Origin: JACPDD01 sp040900105
GTDB lineage: Bacteria; Patescibacteriota; Microgenomatia; Levybacterales; UBA12049
Assembly: GCA_040900105.1 (NCBI GenBank)
Contig: JBBDZP010000010.1
Span: 1-46,443 of the forward strand
Direction of reading: 5' to 3'
DNA length: 46,443 bases
In this document: positions 31,209 through 37,586 of the stretch, piece after piece
How the letters are laid out: every line of letters starts with the position of its first letter
How positions within the stretch are numbered: position 1 is the stretch's first letter
Program-made: the position numbers and the translations under genes
The notes under the pieces: model-generated
Told to the model about the DNA's origin: nothing
Database searches by the model: none
The model's input: the letters and a program-made list of their open reading frames with translations, nothing else

Positions 31209-31220
31209 ATGAAAAAAATT

Positions 31221-31334
31221 ATGAAGGTTCACGCAAGTATAAAACAAAGATGTGCAAAGTGTAAAATAATTCGCAGAAAGGGCGTTTTACGTGTTGTGTG
31301 CGAAAATCCAAGACACAAACAAAGACAGGGATGA
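31221..31334 (+). CDS. rpmJ: 50S ribosomal protein L36
   Basis: Smallest large-subunit protein; 37 aa from MKVHASIKQRCAKCKIIRRK at 31221. The zinc ribbon is complete: C11, C14, C27 and H32. An ATG four codons earlier (31209) is possible and would give MKKIMKVHAS; it abuts the palindromic repeat. The family's usual start MKV favours 31221. TGA stop at 31332-31334. Confidence 0.95.
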   Translation: MKVHASIKQRCAKCKIIRRKGVLRVVCENPRHKQRQG

Positions 31335-31335
31335 A

Positions 31336-31405
31336 AATAACTAATAACTCAGAACTAATAACTAATAACTTTAGATTTTCGATTTTAGATATTAAATTTA
31401 AGATG
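31336..31405 (+). repeat. Ten-unit 7-bp repeat array between rpmJ and rpsM
   Basis: Five units of AATAACT (the third is CAGAACT) at 31336-31370, then five TTAGATT-like units (TTAGATT, TTCGATT, TTAGATA, TTAAATT, TAAGATG) to 31405. It is the longest array in the window: two different unit families in one continuous 7-base register. Confidence 0.85.
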
Positions 31406-31419
31406 GAGCGAAGCGACTT

Positions 31420-31815
31420 ATGAGATTTTCAGGAATAAATATACCGGACGAAAAAAGAGTTGATGTTTCTCTTGCCTACCTTTATGGAGTAGGAAGAAGC
31501 AATGCTGTGGGAATTTTAAAAAAGGCTGAAGTAGACGCTGCAAAAAGAGTAAGGGATTTATCTGAAGACGAGCAAAAAAGAATTCAAAAAATATTGGATG
31601 AAAACAAAATTGAGGGAGATTTAAGAGCTGAAGTCTCAAACAATATTAGAAGACTTAAGGAAATAGGTTCTTACAGAGGCATAAGACACAGCAAAAATTT
31701 ACCGGCTCATGGACAAAGAACCAGAAGTAACGCAAGAACAAAAAGAGGAAAAAGGGTAACAATTGGAGCAATCAAAAAGGAAGTCGCAGCGAAGATGGGC
31801 ATAACAACCACCTAA
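31420..31815 (+). CDS. rpsM: 30S ribosomal protein S13
   Basis: Head protein contacting P-site tRNA and the 50S; 131 aa. INIPDEKRVDVSLAYLYGVGR, the helix-two-turn-helix LKEIGSYRGIRHSKNLPAHGQRTRSNARTKRG region (shown here in part) and a basic end are present. GATGGAGCG before the ATG gives a GGAG site. Confidence 0.97.
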   Translation: MRFSGINIPDEKRVDVSLAYLYGVGRSNAVGILKKAEVDAAKRVRDLSEDEQKRIQKILDENKIEGDLRAEVSNNIRRLKEIGSYRGIRHSKNLPAHGQRTRSNARTKRGKRVTIGAIKKEVAAKMGITTT

Positions 31816-31857
31816 AGAATTATGATTAATGATTTAAGGTTTATGAATTTGAATTTG
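31816..31857 (+). repeat. 7-bp repeat array between rpsM and rpsK
   Basis: AGAATTA, TGATTAA, TGATTTA, AGGTTTA, TGAATTT, GAATTTG: six degenerate units in one register. It is followed by a GC palindrome AATCCGCC/GGCGAGATT (31862-31881, one bulged A). Confidence 0.6.
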
Positions 31858-31882
31858 GGTCAATCCGCCTCTGGCGAGATTG

Positions 31883-31950
31883 AAGGAGGAGAAACCAACT
31901 GAAAGCCAAAGTCCGAGCAGGACAAAGGCACCAAGTTGAGTTTTGACGAT
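31883..31950 (+). promoter_or_regulatory. Shine-Dalgarno plus intervening hairpin before rpsK
   Basis: AAGGAGGAG (31883-31891) lies 59 bases upstream of the rpsK ATG. The bases between fold into one long stem: AAAC-CAACT with AGTTG-GTTT (one bulged A), internal loop GAAA/ACCA, GCC/GGC, internal loop AAA/AAA, GTCC/GGAC, loop GAGCA; about 16 pairs covering 31892-31943. Folding removes 52 bases and leaves seven between the Shine-Dalgarno and the ATG at 31951, the optimal distance. A 15-codon CTG frame (31899-31946) is the alternative reading. Confidence 0.65.
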
Positions 31951-32358
31951 ATGGCAGAAAAAAAACTAACAGATAAAAAAGCTACGGCAAAGAAAAAGAA
32001 TGAAGTAAAAGTTACTGCAGCGGGTAAAGTTTACATAACGGCAACTTTTAACAACACCTTAATAACTATAACCAATAGTGCTGGTGATGTTGTTTCTTGG
32101 AATTCTTCAGGAACTGCAGGTTTTAGAGGAACAAGAAAATCAACCCCATTTGCCGCAACCACTGCTATGGAAAACGCAGCAAGAAAAGCAATGGAAAAAG
32201 GCATTAAGACTGTTGACGTTTACATAAAAGGCCCAGGACCGGGAAGAGAATCATCTCTTCGTGGAATAAGAAGCGCGGGGCTTTCTATCTCAATGATTTC
32301 AGATTTAACGCCAATCCCACACAATGGCCCAAGGCCTAAGAAAAGGAGAAGGGTTTAA
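31951..32358 (+). CDS. rpsK: 30S ribosomal protein S11
   Basis: Platform protein near the E site; 135 aa from MAEKKLTDKKATAKKKNEV at 31951. A TTG 15 bases upstream is rejected because it lies in the leader stem. AGKVYITATFNNTLITITN, GFRGTRKSTPFAA and the C-terminal PIPHNGPRPKKRRRV are diagnostic. Initiation seems to depend on the hairpin that brings the distant Shine-Dalgarno close. Its stop overlaps the rpsD ATG. Confidence 0.96.
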   Translation: MAEKKLTDKKATAKKKNEVKVTAAGKVYITATFNNTLITITNSAGDVVSWNSSGTAGFRGTRKSTPFAATTAMENAARKAMEKGIKTVDVYIKGPGPGRESSLRGIRSAGLSISMISDLTPIPHNGPRPKKRRRV

Positions 32359-32969
32359 TGGCTAGGTATAGAGGACCAAAACACAGGTTAGCAAGAAGGG
32401 AAGGAGAAAATATACTTGATAAGACATCAGCGTCACTTCAAAGACGTCTCAATGTCCCTCCTGGCGTCCATGGTAGAAAGGGGACAAGGAGAAGACTTTC
32501 CGAATACGGAATACAGCTTAGAGAAAAACAGAAGGCCAAAGTTATTTACGGAGTTTTAGAAAAGCAGATGCGAAGGATTGTTAACGAGGTCACAGCAAAA
32601 AAAGGAGACACAGGTGAACTTCTTGTGAGTATACTTGAAACACGACTTGACAATGTTGTCTACAGGCTTGGTTTTGGAAAGACAAGATATATGGCACGCC
32701 AGTTAGTCTCTCATGGACACATTTTTGTTAACGGAAAAAAACTTTCTATTCCTTCCTATTCTGTTAAGCAAGATGATGTTATTAGCCTTTCCCCTAAATT
32801 GAAAGCAAAGTTTGATGAGATACTGGCAATCCCAAATGAAAAGGACTTAATCTTGCCCCCATTCTTATCACGAAAAAAAGATGAGGGTACCCTTACTCGC
32901 TTACCAAAAAGAGAAGATATTGAAGTTCCTTTCAATCTTCAGCTAATTATTGAATATTATTCTAGATAG
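32358..32969 (+). CDS. rpsD: 30S ribosomal protein S4
   Basis: 16S assembly initiator; 203 aa. MARYRGPKHRLARREGENI, the PGVHGRKGTRRRLSEYGIQLREKQK block and the S4 RNA-binding domain YMARQLVSHGHIFVNGKKLS. No zinc Cys cluster at the N-terminus. Its 3' end contains the rpoA promoter. Confidence 0.98.
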   Translation: MARYRGPKHRLARREGENILDKTSASLQRRLNVPPGVHGRKGTRRRLSEYGIQLREKQKAKVIYGVLEKQMRRIVNEVTAKKGDTGELLVSILETRLDNVVYRLGFGKTRYMARQLVSHGHIFVNGKKLSIPSYSVKQDDVISLSPKLKAKFDEILAIPNEKDLILPPFLSRKKDEGTLTRLPKREDIEVPFNLQLIIEYYSR

Positions 32970-32978
32970 TAGTATAAT
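32950..32978 (+). promoter_or_regulatory. Promoter of rpoA, nearly leaderless
   Basis: TTGAAT (32950-32955), 17-base spacer spanning the rpsD stop, TATAAT (32973-32978). Predicted start about 32985, four bases before the rpoA ATG. Confidence 0.65.
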
Positions 32979-32988
32979 AGAAATTCGT

Positions 32989-33906
32989 ATGTTAGAGCCT
33001 ACACTCAACGTAAAAGAAATAAAAGCAGACGAAGCCTACGGGGAATTCATTATAGAGCCCTTAGAACCGGGCTATGGTCATACTCTGGGAAATGCACTTA
33101 GACGTGTTCTTCTTGCATCTATTCCTGGCGCAGCTGTAACCTCTGTTAAAATCTCAGGGGTTAAGCACAAATTTTCAACAGTCCCAGGACTAAAAGAAAA
33201 CATAGTTGATCTTCTGTTAAATATAAAGGGGCTCAATATTGGCCTTGTTGGTTCAAAGACCTCAAGTAAACTTTCTCTTTCCTCTCACGGAAATAAGAAA
33301 ATTACAGCAGGAGACTTGGAAAAATCTGAAGATGTTGAAGTTATAAACAAAGACCATTATCTGGGTTCTTTGGGAGATTCAAAAGCAAAGCTTGATATGG
33401 AGCTAACTGTAGAGAAAGGAATGGGATATTCATTGGCCGAAGAAAGAAGGTCAACCACTGTTGGCATTATATCAACAGACGCAATATTTACACCGGTCAG
33501 AAGAGTTAATTATGAAGTATCAGCAACAAGAGTTGGCCGCCAAACAAACTTAGATAAATTAACTCTTTCAATTTGGACCAATGGAGCAATTTCACCAAGA
33601 GAAGCACTAGACGAAGCAGGAAGAATTCTTTCTTCCTACTTTTCTCAGATCTATAACCCAACAGCAGTCGAAGTCTCAGGAACAACAAAAAGTTCTGTAT
33701 CTGACGGAGTATTAAAGCTTACGGTTGATGAGTTAGATTTACCAACAAGAATTTATAACAGTTTAAGAAACGGTGGAATAGAGACAATTGGTCAGATTTT
33801 AGAGACACCCAGAAAAGAACTTATTTCTATGAGAAATATGGGAAGCAAGTCCATAGGAATAATTGAAGAAAAACTTAAAGAAAAAGGCGTAGAGCTGGGA
33901 AGTTAA
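32989..33906 (+). CDS. rpoA: DNA-directed RNA polymerase subunit alpha
   Basis: Assembly platform and activator-contact subunit of RNA polymerase; 305 aa from MLEPTLNVKEIKADEAYGEF at 32989. The upstream in-frame ATG (32950) is rejected since it lies in rpsD and the promoter. N-terminal domain: PLEPGYGHTLGNALRRVLL and the dimer and beta contacts. C-terminal domain: LPTRIYNSLRNGGIETIGQIL...NMGSKSIGIIEEKL, the helix-hairpin-helix fold. Besides readthrough from rpsD it has its own promoter. Confidence 0.97.
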   Translation: MLEPTLNVKEIKADEAYGEFIIEPLEPGYGHTLGNALRRVLLASIPGAAVTSVKISGVKHKFSTVPGLKENIVDLLLNIKGLNIGLVGSKTSSKLSLSSHGNKKITAGDLEKSEDVEVINKDHYLGSLGDSKAKLDMELTVEKGMGYSLAEERRSTTVGIISTDAIFTPVRRVNYEVSATRVGRQTNLDKLTLSIWTNGAISPREALDEAGRILSSYFSQIYNPTAVEVSGTTKSSVSDGVLKLTVDELDLPTRIYNSLRNGGIETIGQILETPRKELISMRNMGSKSIGIIEEKLKEKGVELGS

Positions 33907-33929
33907 TACTACAAGTATCCCCCATTTTT

Positions 33930-34421
33930 ATGAGGAAGAATGTATTTGGCAGAAAATTTAAAAGAGACAAAAATCAAAGAACAGCTTTGTTTAAGGGTTT
34001 AATGTCTTCTCTTGTTATGTACGGCAAAATAAAGACAACGGAAGCAAAGTCAAAAGCAATAAAAGGTGAGGTAGACAAGTTAGTTACAAGAGCCAGAAAA
34101 GATGTTAAACTCGCAAGAAGACTTTTGGAACCTCATTTGACGGCAGAAGCAGTGGACAAGTTTCTTGCAGAAGTTGTTCCTGTTTTTAGAGATAGGGATA
34201 GCGGATTTACAAAGACGGTTAGACTTGGAAATAGACTCAAGGATAATGCATCTTTGGTTCTTATGACATGGACGGATGAAATTCCAGTTAAAAGTGAAAA
34301 GTTAAAAGTGAAAAGTTCAGGAAAAACTTTGAAAGGAAAACCTGAAGTCAAAGAAAAGCCGAAGAGAGTTGGAAAAACTGCAGAAAAAGCACCAGTTAAA
34401 AAGACAAGGAGAAAAAAATAA
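33930..34421 (+). CDS. rplQ: 50S ribosomal protein L17 with basic tail
   Basis: Large-subunit tunnel-exit protein; 163 aa against about 116-130 normally. Core: MRKNVFGRKFKRDKNQRTALF, the LVMYGKIKTTEAKSKAI helix, and RLGNRLKDNASLVLMTW. The remaining 45 or so residues are Lys/Pro rich. They begin in VKSEKLKVKSS, which is encoded by four 7-bp units at 34287-34314. The stop overlaps the rplM ATG. Confidence 0.96.
   Translation: MRKNVFGRKFKRDKNQRTALFKGLMSSLVMYGKIKTTEAKSKAIKGEVDKLVTRARKDVKLARRLLEPHLTAEAVDKFLAEVVPVFRDRDSGFTKTVRLGNRLKDNASLVLMTWTDEIPVKSEKLKVKSSGKTLKGKPEVKEKPKRVGKTAEKAPVKKTRRKK
34287..34314 (+). repeat. 7-bp tandem array inside rplQ
   Basis: GTTAAAA, GTGAAAA, GTTAAAA, GTGAAAA, then GTTCAGG. 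It encodes VKSEKLKVKSS at the junction between the L17 core and its tail. Unit composition is close to the CAAAAGT array in rplD (both are variants of AAAAGTN). Confidence 0.85.
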
Positions 34422-34873
34422 TGAAACAACAAACTCAATCAACAAAACTCGCAGATATAAAAAGAAGTTGGCATTTAATAGACCTTAAAGAAAAAACATT
34501 AGGAAGAATCTCAACAGATATTGCCAAACTTTTAATGGGAAAAGGTAAGCCCTATTTTGTGAGAAATCTTGATTGTGGAGATTACGTTGTTATTATTAAT
34601 GCCAAAGAAGTTAAAGTAACGGGAAAGAAAGAAACCGACAAGATATATCATAGACACTCTGGGTATCCAGGCGGAAAAAAAGAAGAGGCTTTGGGAAAAC
34701 TTAGAATAAGAAAGCCGGAGGACATAATAATTCATGCGGTTAAGGGAATGTTGCCACAGAACAAATTAAGAGATAGAATGCTTACTAGGCTATTTGTATT
34801 TGCAGGCGAAACACATAAGTATGAAGATAAATTTCGGCCAAAGGCCGATCGTCCTCTAGCCGACAAAGGTTAA
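34421..34873 (+). CDS. rplM: 50S ribosomal protein L13
   Basis: Early large-subunit assembly protein; 150 aa. SWHLIDLKEKTLGRISTDIAKLLMGK, GDYVVIINAKEVKVTGKK and YHRHSGYPGG are typical, as is AVKGMLPQNKLRDRML. The usual C-terminal HPHxAQQP segment is replaced by HKYEDKFRPKADRPLADKG. Its FRPKAD part is encoded by the palindrome TCGGCC-AAA-GGCCGA (34834-34848), so the end of L13 is repeat-derived. Confidence 0.96.
   Translation: MKQQTQSTKLADIKRSWHLIDLKEKTLGRISTDIAKLLMGKGKPYFVRNLDCGDYVVIINAKEVKVTGKKETDKIYHRHSGYPGGKKEEALGKLRIRKPEDIIIHAVKGMLPQNKLRDRMLTRLFVFAGETHKYEDKFRPKADRPLADKG
34834..34848 (+). repeat. Short GC palindrome encoding the L13 tail
   Basis: TCGGCC, AAA, GGCCGA, same architecture as the secY-adk spacer palindrome (TCC GCC AAA GGC GGA). 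Confidence 0.6.
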
Positions 34874-34892
34874 GCGAAGGTAACAAATTAGT

Positions 34893-35342
34893 ATGGCAGA
34901 ATCAACAAATAAAGATTTTATATACGCAGTTGGAAGAAGAAAATCAGCAATTGCAAGAGTGAGGCTATATAAGTCTGTTAAGGCAGGACTTTTGTGGGGT
35001 GATGCAAAAATAGAAAAAGGAAAGATTCTTGTTAACAGTAAGCCGGTTTCTGATTACTTTAGTTCGGCAGTTTCGCAGGCTCTTTATAAAGAGCCTTTTG
35101 TAGCTACAAATACTTTGGAGAAATATGCCGTAACCATTAGAGTTGCAGGTGGAGGACTTAGAGGACAATTAGATGCAGCACTTTTAGGAATTTCCCGTGC
35201 GCTCTCTGAAATTGATGTAGAAAAATACAGGCCGATTTTAAAGAAAAAAGGCATGTTAACTAGGGACGCAAGAGTAAGACAAAGAAGAAAAGTGGGTACA
35301 GGTGGAAAAGCAAGACGTCAAAAACAATCCCCAAAGAGGTAA
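34893..35342 (+). CDS. rpsI: 30S ribosomal protein S9
   Basis: Head protein whose C-terminal tail reaches P-site tRNA; 149 aa. YAVGRRKSAIARVRLY, VAGGGLRGQLDAALLGISRAL, DARVRQRRKVGTGGKARR and the terminal SPKR match the family. Last gene of the long ribosomal run, convergent with uppS only seven bases away; no terminator is visible in that gap. Confidence 0.97.
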   Translation: MAESTNKDFIYAVGRRKSAIARVRLYKSVKAGLLWGDAKIEKGKILVNSKPVSDYFSSAVSQALYKEPFVATNTLEKYAVTIRVAGGGLRGQLDAALLGISRALSEIDVEKYRPILKKKGMLTRDARVRQRRKVGTGGKARRQKQSPKR

Positions 35343-35348
35343 AAAATT

Positions 35349-36158
35349 CTAAATTGGATGAATTAGTGAAGTTGGTCTTCCTCCAAATCGTCGATCCCTT
35401 TGTGAATACTCTACCAGAGTTTCTACAACATGCTCGTTTGTCATGTCAGGAAGATTTGCTTCAATAGATACAAACTCTGCTCTGTCTCCTGGCCATCCAA
35501 GACCTGATGTTCTCATTTCTCCTGAAGTTCTAATTACTAAATCAGCTGGTCTAAAACCTTCGGCCCAACCATCTCGCAGTGAATTCCACAAGTCTTCCGT
35601 CACAAGCAGACTAGGATTTTGTCTTATCATATTAGATAACTGTTGTGCCATCCTTAGTTCCTGATCGTCCCCATTAAAATCCAGAAGAAGGCCAAACCGT
35701 CTATCGGTGTATTGTTCGGTTTCTCTTTCCGCTACTTCCAAGGTTCTCCAAAGACTTCCAAATTGTGCTCTAATTTTTTCTGGCCTACCCAACCTTTTAA
35801 ATCTTATTTTATTTTCATGAAAAATAGGCAAAGCTCTTTTAGTTGTCTCTTCCAGCACTCTCATTATTCCTCTTATCTCCTGATTTGGCCTACTCCAATT
35901 ATCATGAGAATATCCCCATGTCATCACCGTTTCTACTTCCGGAATTGTAGTGATTAATTCAAGTGCGCCAAACATTTTCCTTGCCCCAGCTCTATGACCT
36001 TCTATAGTATCTTTAATGCCAAGACCATTTGCCCAGCGGATATTACCGTCAGGAATAAAAACTACAACTTTGGGGCGGCTGGCAGACGGGGCTTCTTTGA
36101 GTCTAGGATAGCGGTCTTCGACGCTTAGGGCTTGCGATGAACCTTCGTGAATAGTCAT
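35349..36158 (-). CDS. uppS: Cis-prenyltransferase (undecaprenyl diphosphate synthase family)
   Basis: Builds the C55-type lipid carrier for cell-wall synthesis by cis-condensation of isopentenyl diphosphate. 269 aa. The family signature is FIPDGNIRWANGLG with catalytic Asp37; later DLVIRTSGEMRTSGLGWPGDRAEF corresponds to the RTSGE...AEF block that binds substrate. The N-terminal 30 residues are extra and poorly conserved, and the sequence is rather divergent. The symbol is by family, since chain length cannot be predicted. A -10 TAAAAT lies 14 bases before the ATG. Confidence 0.85.
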   Translation of the reverse strand: MTIHEGSSQALSVEDRYPRLKEAPSASRPKVVVFIPDGNIRWANGLGIKDTIEGHRAGARKMFGALELITTIPEVETVMTWGYSHDNWSRPNQEIRGIMRVLEETTKRALPIFHENKIRFKRLGRPEKIRAQFGSLWRTLEVAERETEQYTDRRFGLLLDFNGDDQELRMAQQLSNMIRQNPSLLVTEDLWNSLRDGWAEGFRPADLVIRTSGEMRTSGLGWPGDRAEFVSIEANLPDMTNEHVVETLVEYSQRDRRFGGRPTSLIHPI

Positions 36159-36238
36159 AATACGGAAGTTCTATTTTACAATAAAATGGCTTCTGAAGCA
36201 AGCTTTGGTGTATTTCTAGAAGAAATGTATATTTGTTG

Positions 36239-36244
36239 TATAAT
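36239..36244 (+). promoter_or_regulatory. -10 box of the tRNA-Pro gene
   Basis: Perfect TATAAT (36239-36244) directly preceded by TG; the predicted start about 36251 is four bases before the mature 5' end. An ATTTCT/AGAAAT inverted repeat lies just upstream. Confidence 0.55.
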
Positions 36245-36254
36245 ACTAAGACTT

Positions 36255-36328
36255 CGGGGTGTAGTATAACGGTAGTACGCCGCGCTGGGGGTGCGGTAGC
36301 TGGAGTTCAATTCTCCACACCCCGACCA
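36255..36328 (+). tRNA. tRNA-Pro (anticodon GGG)
   Basis: A complete cloverleaf: acceptor CGGGGTG/CACCCCG (C1-G72 is typical of bacterial tRNA-Pro), D-stem GTAT/GTAC with GG in the loop, anticodon stem CCGCG/TGCGG with loop CTGGGGG (anticodon GGG), T-stem TGGAG/CTCCA with loop TTCAATT, discriminator A and an encoded CCA. 74 nt, single copy, between uppS and recA. Confidence 0.95.
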
Positions 36329-36341
36329 TCTAAACTAACTA

Positions 36342-36370
36342 TTGCTTTTTTAAAAAAAGTTACCTAGAAT
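36342..36370 (+). promoter_or_regulatory. Promoter of recA (leaderless)
   Basis: TTGCTT (36342-36347), 17-base spacer, TAGAAT (36365-36370), six bases before the recA ATG. No LexA-type (SOS box) palindrome is recognisable in this short region. Confidence 0.6.
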
Positions 36371-36376
36371 GGGTGC

Positions 36377-37489
36377 ATGCCAAAGCACACAGAGACAAAG
36401 AAACAAACCCCCAATGGAGTAAGCCTTCGGCAGAGCTCAGGACAGGCAGAATCCTCCCAAAAACTAGAAGCAGTCCGTCTTGCAATGGAACAAATTGAAA
36501 AGCAGTACGGAAGAGGGTCTATTATGCGCTTTGGAGAGGGAGGCCAGAAGTTTGATATCTCCGTAATCTCCACAGGATGCCTTCCCTTAGACTTGGCGCT
36601 TGGAGTAGGCGGAGTGCCAAGGGGAAGAATTGTGGAAATTTTTGGTCCTGAGGCGTCAGGCAAAACTACAATTTGTCTCTCAGTTATTGCACAAGCGCAG
36701 AAGCATGGCGGCGTTGCAGCTTTTATTGATGCAGAACATGCACTTGATCCGCTTTGGGCAGAGACGCTTGGAGTAAAACTTGATGAACTCTTAATTTCTC
36801 AGCCGGACACAGGAGAGCAGGCATTAGAAATTGCAGAGTCACTTATTAGAAGCGGTGGAGTGGACGTTCTGGTTATAGATTCTGTTGCCGCGCTAGTTCC
36901 CCGAGCTGAAATAGAAGGAGAAATGGGAGATTCAATGATGGGGCTTCAAGCCCGCCTTATGTCCCAGGCTTTAAGAAAATTAACAGGAGTAATTTCCAAA
37001 TCAAAAACGGTTGTTATTTTTACAAATCAGCTAAGACAAAAAATTGGAGTAATGTTTGGAAATCCGGAGACCACAACCGGCGGACTTGCTCTAAAGTTTT
37101 ATTCATCGGTAAGAATTGATGTTAGAAAAATAGAAACAATTAAAGATGGAGATAAAGCTATTGGTTCCCGGCATAGAGCAAAAATTGTGAAGAACAAAGT
37201 GTCTGCTCCTTTTAGGATTGCGGAGTTTGATGTGATGGGAGTTGAGGGATTATCAAGAGAAGGTGGCATTGTGGATGTTGGGGTAGAGATGGGAATAATC
37301 CAAAAGTCCGGAGCATTCTTTAGGTATGGAGAGTTAATGTTGGGACAAGGAAAAGAAGCAGCAAAAATATTTCTCAAAGAAAAAGCAGATGTTGCCAAAA
37401 AAATCGTTGACGAAATTATGAAAATGAGTAAATCTTCAACTACAACCCCAGTGGTAGTCGGCGCAGAAGAAAAAGAGCCACTTATTTAA
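36377..37489 (+). CDS. recA: Recombinase RecA
   Basis: DNA strand-exchange ATPase; 370 aa. Walker A GPEASGKTT, the DAEHALDP motif, VLVIDSVAALVPRAEIEGEMGD (Walker B), the L1/L2 loop region and TNQLRQKIGVMFGNPETTTGG are intact. The N-terminus is about 25 residues longer than in E. coli and contains SLRQSSGQAESS, encoded by the palindromic element at 36423-36449. The conserved sequence starts at KLEAVRLAMEQIEKQYGRG. The acidic C-terminal tail is short. Its promoter predicts a leaderless transcript. No lexA-type regulation is seen. Confidence 0.98.
   Translation: MPKHTETKKQTPNGVSLRQSSGQAESSQKLEAVRLAMEQIEKQYGRGSIMRFGEGGQKFDISVISTGCLPLDLALGVGGVPRGRIVEIFGPEASGKTTICLSVIAQAQKHGGVAAFIDAEHALDPLWAETLGVKLDELLISQPDTGEQALEIAESLIRSGGVDVLVIDSVAALVPRAEIEGEMGDSMMGLQARLMSQALRKLTGVISKSKTVVIFTNQLRQKIGVMFGNPETTTGGLALKFYSSVRIDVRKIETIKDGDKAIGSRHRAKIVKNKVSAPFRIAEFDVMGVEGLSREGGIVDVGVEMGIIQKSGAFFRYGELMLGQGKEAAKIFLKEKADVAKKIVDEIMKMSKSSTTTPVVVGAEEKEPLI
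36423..36449 (+). repeat. Short palindromic element, in frame in recA
   Basis: Reads CCTTCGGCAGAGCTCAGGAC and on into AGGC; encodes LRQSSGQA in the RecA N-terminal extension, in the same phase as the rpsL and fusA copies. Confidence 0.75.
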
Positions 37490-37586
37490 ATAGGCGAGAG
37501 TTAAAAGAGTGAGAAGAGGTGAATAGCTTACTGGATATTGTTTTGCAAAGGGAAATTTCCTTATATTTAATTGCAGTTGGTAATAT

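Noticed and set aside
31336..31405. CRISPR array
   Set aside because: The units are seven bases with no spacers between them and no cas genes nearby.
31899..31946. 15-codon leader peptide starting with CTG before rpsK
   Set aside because: Spacing to the Shine-Dalgarno is good, but the start codon is rare, the peptide is unremarkable, and the same bases form a symmetric long stem, which explains them better.
35343..35348. Terminator between convergent rpsI and uppS
   Set aside because: The gap is only a few bases and no hairpin with a T-run can be drawn.
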